DNA of 64,000 nucleotides from Cristatella mucedo (Eukaryota; Bryozoa; Phylactolaemata; Cristatellidae), in NCBI GenBank assembly GCA_009760855.2, contig WPIO01000013.1, positions 2,020,001-2,084,000 of the forward strand. The letters are read 5' to 3'. Position 1 is the stretch's first letter; every line of letters starts with the position of its first letter. The notes beneath the pieces are model-generated. The model saw only the letters and a program-made list of their open reading frames with translations. It had not been told where the DNA came from and did no database searches. A program made the translations under genes and the position numbers. Below are positions 47,101-57,500 of this stretch, piece by piece.

Positions 47101-50100
47101 TTATGCTGCTCTGTGGTGTTAGTGCCTCTAACAATAAAAGTGCTTGCCAAGGTTTATCTGTGAGTGTATATTGTTACACTTATTTCTTCGGAAAGCCTCA
47201 GAGACTGTGCTGCTGCCATTTCGAAGAGATTTTACTTGAAGTCCAGGCAGCTTTCGGTGAGCATCCGGTAGCCAGCAGATTCCAGAACATTACCTTGGAC
47301 AGAAGCATGTTTGAGTCAAGAAAATCGAGAAAGTAAGCAGCACGGAAGTGGCAGTGGATGACGACTTGTAGAGCTGTGCCCGAGTCGGCAGTAAGAAAAA
47401 AAATGTTGTTTCGAAATAACTTTGCCAGTGAGCTCCACAGAGCAGGACTTCCAGAGCAAAAGCTTTGGCGATCTGCCGGCATGTAAGCTCAATAATGGGA
47501 AAGCTAATTTAGTGTGCTGGGAAGCTATTGTATTAGCCAGGTACTATAACTGCTCCGGCAGGCCTCAAGGCAGCTTTAACGGATCATCTAACCCTGGTTT
47601 CCTGAAGAAAAAAAGTTCTTCGTCTTGTATGAGCAGGTCTTCTTTCTCTGGTCATCTTTGAGCACGTGTCTTCTGATGGGGAGACATGGTTAAAAGACTG
47701 GAGCTTGCTTCAACTGGCACAAGACGATTCCGAGACAATGTTAGATCGCATTACAAGCCGCCATGACGTAGACACAACCTCTATTAAGCATGTCTAATCC
47801 CTCGAGAGAGGCTATGTTTACAGAGAAGCTTAGTGGTATTTACTCATGATTATCCATGTGCTTCATTCGACACCCCTTATATTAAAAGCAAGTCCAATAT
47901 CATAATACTAATGTAAATTATTGCAGACTAGTCTTAGCAAACGCTGTGCCTTTTGAAAACGCTAGCCAATTGCATGTTCCTGCCATGCATGGATATGAAA
48001 TGATCCTTGAAAACGTAAGCATCTGGTTTCGGCAGCTCTTGACAGCAAATCATTGAGCGATCAGCTGGACTACGGTAGAGGAGACGCCCAGTACTTTGAC
48101 TAAAACTAGTGTCGTATGTGGGTACGTTGTGATTTTGTCATTTGGGTGTGGGTGACATGCCGGCTATCTTTCTCTGTCCACACATTCTCCAGCAGATCCT
48201 ATGAAAACACGGTAGTTGTTTTATCCATAACTGCAAGGTTTTAAAGTACACGATAGTTTTAATGACTACACACTGGGCCGAAAAGCACATGCAAATTTTT
48301 TTCTCAGCGTGTCGAACACCAATGAAGCAGAAATGTACATGTATACCTAATTAATTGAAACACTTCTGTTTCAGCATATGTGAAGTGATTAAACACGGGC
48401 TTAGTCCTGTCGGGGCTTTACAAATATTCTATTACTATTACCGTAATTAAGAAGCAGATATAACTAAGCACCCAGCTTTACAACAATTTGCTGCAAAAGA
48501 TGTAACGGAAAGTGAAGCATATTTTCCTGCTTGAGCACAAGTATTGTTCTAGCGCTCTAGAGGGGAAAAAAACTACATTTGTCAGAAAATTAAAACCTGG
48601 CCATGGACTACAATCTGGTCGGTCCCTGGTTAAAAATTCTTCTTAGTGAGGTGACAAAAGCTGTGATCTTTCGCAGATGAATAGAAACGATTTGACTAAC
48701 AATAAGCACCAGTAGAGATGAACCGTGTCAATCATCTTACTTATCGGAGCAAAATATCTTCCCCTAAGTGATCACATTAGTAATAACTATAATAATAATA
48801 TTTGGGTATAGCATCCTAAGAGAGCTGAATCTCTATTCAGTTCAGCTTTATAATTCACCTCAAGAGAAGCAACAACCAAGCATCAATGACAAGCAATTAA
48901 TCCTGCTAAGCAAAATTACACAAGAAGGCATTAATGGCAGGTGATTAGTAGGTCTAATAGTTGGTAGCATGCAATACATCCTGCTAGTCAGTTCGAATGC
49001 AAAGCTTACATGACTGACCTGCCGAAGCCAATTGTGGCTAATTGATGCATGACACTTACGAACATGGCTATGAATGGCAAGACAGCAAAGTCGGTACCTT
49101 ACCATTTGGCTTGCTTGAAAGTGCCGGTAAAACACGAATCGCCAGAGGGAAAGCAACAAATAGCATCGGAAGGAAAGCCGAGGCCATTCCGGCATAGGTC
49201 AAAAGCATCAGCACCAAGGTCCACGCGAGCAGTGCGGCCCGGAAAACGGCTTCTTCTCGCTGAAGTGCACTAGTGCCCTAAAAGCATGATGAATTTTGTG
49301 CACAATAGGCATCTCTATGATGTGTTAAGGTTAAGGTTGAGGAAGCTAGGTTGTATCGACTGGCTAGAATAACAGAAACCATAATGCATTCGAATCATAA
49401 AGGAATGAGCTTGTTTATAATTATGATCTCACGTCTTGACGTATGTGTTCACTCAGGCCCTCTAGCTTGAAACATCTAAGAAAGCCTGCTGGCCCTGCTT
49501 AGCCATTGCCATACAAGGGTCATCACTCAACCTATTAGCCATGCTGTCTCTTTGCTCACATCCACAGTATCAAATATGAATGTCAAGGTCTTCAGATCAC
49601 GAGCATGGCTCAGCCATCAGCTCCACCTCAAGATACGTCAGAGCTTGCTAGTGTTGCACCGAAGTCGGGTAGCTAGTAGTTAAAACTACTCTGTGTATCT
49701 TAAATAAACTAGCAGCCTTAGCAGCCAAACAAGCAAACACTATGACTGGGACACATTGAATGATTAGTTGATATCAGAGGGAGACCACTATGTTCTACAA
49801 TACGTTGCAAATATGCAGGCACATAAAAAATTCCTCATCCCACGACTGGCTGTTGACCATGCCATTAGCAGCACATACGGAACTACAACTTAAGCATGAT
49901 ATTGCACTGGACTCACACTGCCATATTAGCTTACGCTGCTCACCACTTGCTGGCTAGTGCTGAAGGCCAGGTTAAGGTGGGCACACTACGTGTCCTAAAC
50001 GAAACGCATTCTAGTGCGAAAACATGTGCGAGTGTGCCTGTGTGTGATGGTTGCACTCGTATGCTTACGATACCATACGTGTGCATGAGTGCTAGAGTGT

Positions 50101-51534
50101 GACCATGGCCGTTACCACTAATGACGACAACGTTAAAAAATAAAAAGCAAAGCATGGGCACTGACAAAGCAGCAAGACAATAGTAACCGTCAAGCAAACA
50201 GACAGAGGGGGGTGATATGACGACAGCAAAACATTCTCGCCTCCCAACATAGAGTGAGTTGAGCTGTCTGTATTGTCCTTTGCAGAATTCTTTCGAAAAT
50301 CGAAGTTCTTACGCACATCGTATACGGAAGCGATACAGCTAAGACCTCTTTAAAGCTATTCTGATTGATGTTTGACCGTATCGTGTAAGAAATTACGTGC
50401 GTGTGGATATATAAACGCTTATTGCTTCGGGCTGCTTGGTCTCCCACACTGGCAGTGGCTTTAGATATGCCGGCTGCTAGTAACATGCATATTAATTATG
50501 CTCGTGCGCACCTATTATCGCTTCGTCATCGTAGTTTAGATGCATTATTAGATGTTACTGCTGTGCTTTGATTCGGGAATTATGCATTGACAAAAGAAAA
50601 GCACCTGGAGCCACCGCCGTGGCAGGGGCCTCCGGCTTGCATGCCGCTCGTTTGCTATTCCTAGCATTGTCTCGAACCGCTCAGCAAGCTCCCCCACAAG
50701 CGTCACTGTGAATCTCTCTAACTTAGTGGTCATCGGGCCTGTTATAACTCTGGCAGCCCAACTTAACGCTTTTCTTTGGAATCCTTGCTCCCTTTGCAAT
50801 AAACCTCTGGTAATAAGCTACCTCAGTTCTGACAATGGTCTCGACTTGCTCGCCTTGACTGAAACTTGACAAAATCGGTAACTGCCCGATAAAAAATGCT
50901 ACCCCGACTGATTTCTCATTCTTTAGAATCAATTAGAGATCAAATCAATCCTAGATCGATCAAAACCGGAGGTGGTTGCAATTGCCGGGCGCTCGAAATT
51001 CAACTTCAAGCCATTTGAAGCACCCGTGAAGCATTCTTTCGAATCGTTTGTCTTGATTTCACCCGACAACAAGCTACCGATGGTGGCAGTAGTCTATCGC
51101 CCACCAGGTACCAAATCCTCCTTTGTCTCAGATTCCTTCGATCTCATTTCGATTCTGCGTATTAGTGAGTGAGTGAGTGAGTGAGTGAGCGAGTTAGAAA
51201 GTGCCCGAGAGATTCAGTCTGTCCATTACTAAGTCCATTGGGTCGTCAGATAGCAGCAGAGAAGCATGAGAGAGACAGGAGAGTATGAAAGACAGGAGAT
51301 GATATTCAGCAGAAAGTGAGAGGAAGAGAGAGAATCGGACGTGGAGAAGGCAGGGTGAAAGCCTAAAGAGAAATGAGAAGATTTAGGAGTTTATCAGACA
51401 GGGAAGACAGAGAGGAGAGGTGATTGAGAGAGCTCAGACAAATAAAGAGAAACTTACACAGACAGAGAAGAGAATAAGGCAAGACAGGAGAGAGAGACAG
51501 ACAGAGAGACAGAGAGACGGAAACAGAGAGAGAC

Positions 51535-51565
<31 letters not shown>

Positions 51566-54500
51566 CAGGGGGAGACAGAGAGAGAGACAGATAGAGACAG
51601 AGAGAGAAAGAGAGACACAGAGAGACAGAGAGAGAGAGACAGAGAGAGAGAGAAAGAGAGAGCTAGAGGGAGAGAGAGGAGGAAAGAGAGAACTGTGTTG
51701 CTCAGAAAGGGTCAGCATCTCCACCACCTCGCCCCACCCCCACCCTCACGCCTATTCCCCGTGAATGAGCAGCATGCCAAAGGCGACGAGATCAGCAACG
51801 GTTTAGTCCTTAAGGCAGATGTGTCGCATGCAACATCTCGCTGCTGCCTTTCGGCATATTCTATTGCATGTCGAGTACATTTGTCTGTCTCGTTCATTTG
51901 TCTGTTGTGTACATTTTACAACGTCCTCCTCTAGTTTCGGCAAGTGCCCTCCCCTTGCCGAAATGGCAGTCAAAGAAGCTTAACTTTAAGTCAGAGTCAG
52001 GGAGCCACTCTGATTGGCAGGTTAGTCCGCTGACAAGCTTCCTATGGTGCGCTGCCTGTTCCTTCTGCGAGATGCTCGCACATATTTTTACGCTGGGGGA
52101 GCTGGGGCAAAGTGTAAAGCAAGAAGCAGCGCCCTTCACTCTGGCTTCTGCTTTGTTGCATTCGTGAGCCACGTGGTGCTTGTGGCCACGTGGGCCACCT
52201 CTGCCCGAGCCTGTCCATCGGTGTGCCTCTGCTGCCTTCTTAAGTGCATGAAAGGTCATCGAGAGTGCTGTAGCTGGGAAAAGAGCCCGGGGAGGTTTGC
52301 TCGCTGCTGGAGTTAGCTTAGCTTCTCAGCTGCAGTTTGATGTAGAGTCATGTCAGTGAGTGCCTCACAGAAGGCTAGCTGTTGGATTCCAGTTTGACCT
52401 TAGCCCTTTGCCCTATGTCAGATCGACATTCTTCGTCAGCATCCAACAGGGATTCCTGGGGGAGGGGCTTTGTTCTGGGCCTGCATTCGATAGATGAAGG
52501 ACTACTGTAGCAGGCAGGACAGGGCAAGCACGACCTGCACACAGCGTACGACGTAGAGTACGTTTCCAGTAAACTTACTTTTGCAAACACGAGCCATCCC
52601 AGTGCCTGGTGGCACAGCCCCCAGCTGCAGACCGCAGGCAGAACGTAGAGTGGCACGATTAGCCACGTGCTCGTGTACCAGCTCTGAGGCCGAACGGCAG
52701 TCAGCACGACTGCTACGGCCGCAGCCGTGACGATGGAGGCCACGATGGCAGCAATGTGCAGCAAGCAGCCTCCTACCAGCAGTCTCACATAGCTCATATC
52801 GATCGATTGTCTGCCTGCCAAAAGCAAGAAAAGTTTGGCAAACTGCCAGGAGACACAAAAGCGATAGACTCGGCGACTAGGCAAGACAGTCAGAACACTG
52901 GCATGCTGGAGGAGGCACTAATTGCCCAGCTGTGTAGAACAGAGGCCATCTTACCAGTGATTGCATAGCTGTACACACTGGGTAAACGGTACATGCTGCC
53001 AGAAATCAGCCAAGGGCAAAGTAATGCTCGAGTTCTCCACTCATGCCCCAAGAGTTTCCAACGAATTGCAGACCAGGCAGAAAGTGAGGGAGCCTGCTGC
53101 AGATCAGCGAATGAGAGCTGAAGCAGCTCTGACCAGAACCGACTTTAGGCTGTATGTAAGACGCCCGGATAAGCTGTAGCCAGCGCACCTGAAACAGCCG
53201 GCTTCCGGACGATTCTGGCAGCGGTCCAGATCAGCACGCATGCGGCCACGAAGACGTTGAGCACGGTGCCGAGTCTGAGCGAGTACGCCACCATTATCAG
53301 GCCGTTGACGTCGAAGTATACCGTGTTACCGTGTCGATAGAAGCCCGGCTCCACGACGTAATCCGAGTTGGCCAAAGAGCGCAGCAGCTCAATCAGATTC
53401 TCGCCTGATTTAGAAGAGCACAATAACTGGATGCAGCCACTGCGCAACCTCTCGGTCCGTGACGAGAGCCAAGCCTACAGTAGGCTGCATGCAACGCTGC
53501 AGTGCGAAGAGCACGAGTGTCTCGTTAAGCAAGCAGTGAAGGCTTCCGCGCAAGCCTGCTTGTTTAACATTTGGTGGCAGCAGCAGCAGAGAAATCACAT
53601 TCAGCAGCTGTGCTACCCTGTATTCCGAGCATGAGTCAAGCAAAATGCAGGCTGCGTGCGATGCTGCAATCCAAAAAGATCACGTATTTGCTTAGCAAGC
53701 AGTGAAGGTCACCGTGAGTTTGCTGGTTTAACGGCCGCTAGCTCCCGAAGCAGTAAAATCTACTTTCTTAAAATTGTTAGAGGGCTTGGAATTGATGTAG
53801 GCCAAGCAGCTATGCCATAGTAACAACATTAATTATAATGAGGACATTTGTCACTTTCTAGGCACCTAAGTGTGAACTACTCGATAGCACAATTTATTAT
53901 GGTTATAGTAACAATATGTAGTATAAATAATACATTTTTAAAGCACCCGCCGATAGCTAAATCTCTTTCTTGGCACTTTTAATATGCTGCCGTGGAAGCA
54001 TGTCAATGTGGTTAGTGGTAACATGCAGTTTCAGCACTCTGAGGGCGCTCTATCAAACGTGTTATCATTAATAATGGAAAGTCTAGAATTACCCAGCAAA
54101 TGCTATGAGGAAAAGATGGTTCTTAGCTTCTGCTTAAATGTCATCAAGTCGGGAAATGCCGTGACGTCGGTCGGGAGTGAGTTCCAGGTTTTGGGAGTGT
54201 GCGAACTAAAGGCACGAGCGCCAAAGAATTTTAGGTTCGTACGAACTAGACCTAAACGATTTGAGTCAGAAAAGCATGTGGTACGATGCTCAGCCCGGTG
54301 TGGAAGTAGCTCTGCTAGGTCGGCTGGAACCAAAGATTGAAGGGACCTATAAGTGAGTGACAAAACATTGAAGTCAATACGCAGCCTTCTTGGGAGCACG
54401 TCCAGGTCGACGGGAAGCTGTGTAATGTGGCACCTGCAACGCCCACGAAAGACAAGCCCAGCTGCTGACTTTTGCACCAACCCCATATGTCTTATTGCAC

Positions 54501-57500
54501 ACGATGAAAGACTTGCAAGCAGCGAATTACAGAAGTCGAGACATGATGTCACAAAGGCATGGACCAACTTGGATGAGGTTACCCTCTATAAGCAGGTCTG
54601 AAGTTTTGCAATTGTATGCAAGATCGAACCGAAGCCGGCTTAGACGACCCTTTGACACTCAGGAGACATACCCAGTGGTAAGGATGGCGGGTGGCCAATG
54701 ACACCCCAGGCAGCAGCCAAACGTCAACAACCCATCGCAAGTAAGAGAGGAGAAGTATACGGCCAGCTCGTGTGTTCGATGCTGGAGGAGAGCAGTCCCA
54801 GTGCTACGACTGCACGTCAAGTAAAACTAAAGGGAAGGGGCAAATGATTCAATATATTCGTGTTTGTAGCGGCTAAAGACACTTAACAGCTATCACTCCT
54901 TCTTGCAGTGGTCAATAAAATAGTGCCGGATGCAGGACTCGAACTCACAGCTCGGGTCGCGAAATGCAAGCACTGCAGCCCCGGACTAAGACCTTGGGGC
55001 AAGCTTTTGCTGGTGAGGCTTGATATCGTAAGAAGTGGTCTAGATTGCTTGAGTCACTCGGTAAAAGTGTCATTGGCTGGTCCTCGCTCAGTGAATGAGT
55101 TTGAGACACCTCGCAGAGCAAGTAATCTGGCATATGTAGTTCAAATTCATCAGGTGATGTAGGGGTTAACAGCAGCAGCACCGCATCGCTCACAATACAG
55201 TAGCAATATTAATTAATGACACAAAGACAGAGCAAACATGTTACTGTGTGCTGACTCATCTATACATCACCAAATTAAAATACCTACCACTTCTCTGCAT
55301 ACACCCTGGAGGAATGTATTCAGGAGCATCATATCTTGTGTGATACACGTATCCGTTGTAGTAGTAGGCAATGTCAATGCCTGAAGAGGAACACGAGCAA
55401 GCGAACGATCAGGCATGGATCGTTATGGGCAGTGATACTGCAAGGAGTTCGAAACCAATGAGCACAACTCACCAGGCAGACCGCCAAAGTCTCGGAAAAT
55501 TCGGAAATCCGTGTCCGATGGTATAAGTCCTGATTGAAACATTTCCTGTCCGACAACGGTTGCGCTTGGGTAGACAGCTGTTCTCGCATACGCGTTTATA
55601 ATCCACGGATTTTCCGGACCTGCAAGAGCAAGCAGACTTCCGGCAGGTACCTACCATAGAGCAACCTCAACTGCACTGGTATCCAGCGATGGCGAAAGCA
55701 CGGGCACTGTGACTACTTGTGGCCCGGAAATGGGTGGGACTTAACGCACTAAGCCGACGATAGCCTGCACGGCAGGCATTAAGAGCGTGTAATGCAGAGA
55801 ATGAACTCGGTGTAAAAGCAAAGAAAAGGCAGCAGCTGCTTGCAGTGCCGGCGTGAAAGCTACTGCCCTATAGATGGGCTGGTGACTGAGGCGGTCATGA
55901 TTGTGCTACCGTTCTGGTACGCAAGCAACACAAAGACTCCACATCAATAAGTATAGGGGCAGGATATTACCTCCACTTCTCTCATCCCGATTATTATACG
56001 CTAAACCACCCATACGGGAACTGCACTTGGCCTTATAGGGTTCAAAGCTGCGTGCCATTCGGCAAATTCGATTGTATGTTTTGAATTGCCATGCTCACTC
56101 CCTGGGTTAGAGCACAGCGAGGGGCACGGTGCTCCCACTTCATGCTGATTTTAGTCGTGGCTTCGATTACTGCAGACGAGACCAGTCTGAATTGCCGGCA
56201 GCAAGCCAAGCAGGCCAAAGCAGCTACGGCTTTTCTGCCGGGTTATGTGGATGTGGCTACTAGATTATGTGGATGTGGGGATGCGGCTATTACATAGGCG
56301 GCTCCTTTCTTTTTATTCACTCCCGGAATCAAAGCACTCAAACATGGAGAATTGTAAGTTTATAAAAACCAAAATCAGTCGTCAACCGGCACGTAAGGAG
56401 GCATCACCGTCGAACAAAGGAAGGGACACAAATAGAGCTATCCATCTTACTAATCGCTATGCGAAACCTACTTGGAATGGCTCCGAAGTAATTAATGGCG
56501 AAAACGTCACAATGAGGTGAAACTACTACAGAAGAGGCCGACACATACATAGACATTACAAAACCTATTCCATGCACTGCTTAGCCACAGACGACAGCAA
56601 ATTATATGTGTGCTGCTCTCTTACTGCGAGCAAATTCGATAGGGTTAACGGTTACCTGCTTGAAAAACTGACTCGTGACCTCCAGAACCAGCTGCTTCCA
56701 GGTTGACGAAAACCTGGATATTTTCTGCCCACTTATGCTGTGTAATGAAGCTATGGCTACCCTGAGGAAACATAAAGCTCAGTGGTTGGCTCATAACAAG
56801 CAGACGCCCAGCCAAAGAGTACTCTGCAGCAAATTCCAAAGTAACATCGAGGCAGAGACAGATTTATAGATGGTGTTAGTGGTCGAGGATAACAAAAAAT
56901 GCCTGCCCAATCACCTGCATGCCTATTTCTTCGGCACCATTGAAGAGAAATACGACTCCGTGGTTGAAAGGTTCTTTGCTTGTAGACATCACCTTAAGTA
57001 ACTCCAGCATCATAGCGCAACTGATGGTGTCATCGCTGGCACCTGTACAGAGAGAGCTCAATCTTAGTAAGGCATCTGAGCCAAAGAACAGCTTATGCCA
57101 GCCAATTTCTAGACAACTCTTACTCTACAACAAGACTTTAATAGCTTACCGTGCATGCACTTAGCAGCAGTACCACTCTGTGGATAAAGGTAATGTAATA
57201 CACAGCCCACGAATGCCAAAGCCTGGTTAGAATTGAAACAGCACATAAGCAGATTGCATTCAGAAACTGACTAGAGGCGTTTGCATTAGCCCGGATAAAC
57301 CAGCGTACACGTGCTTATAATCATTGATTCTTTATAGAAACTGCTTTCCGGTAATCAAGCGACAAGCTTGTACGTGGTCGTGAAACATACATAAATCTCG
57401 TGACATGTTTGCATTACATGTGCGAGTCAAGTGACAGGCAGATTCGATGGTTCACAGTTCTTTCTATTATGCTCGGTCGTCTTAATCTTTAATGCAACCA

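Noticed and set aside
51420-51764. 114-codon plus-strand and 97-codon minus-strand frames
   Set aside because: Both are translations of an imperfect (GA)n tract (ERER/SLSL strings), not genes.
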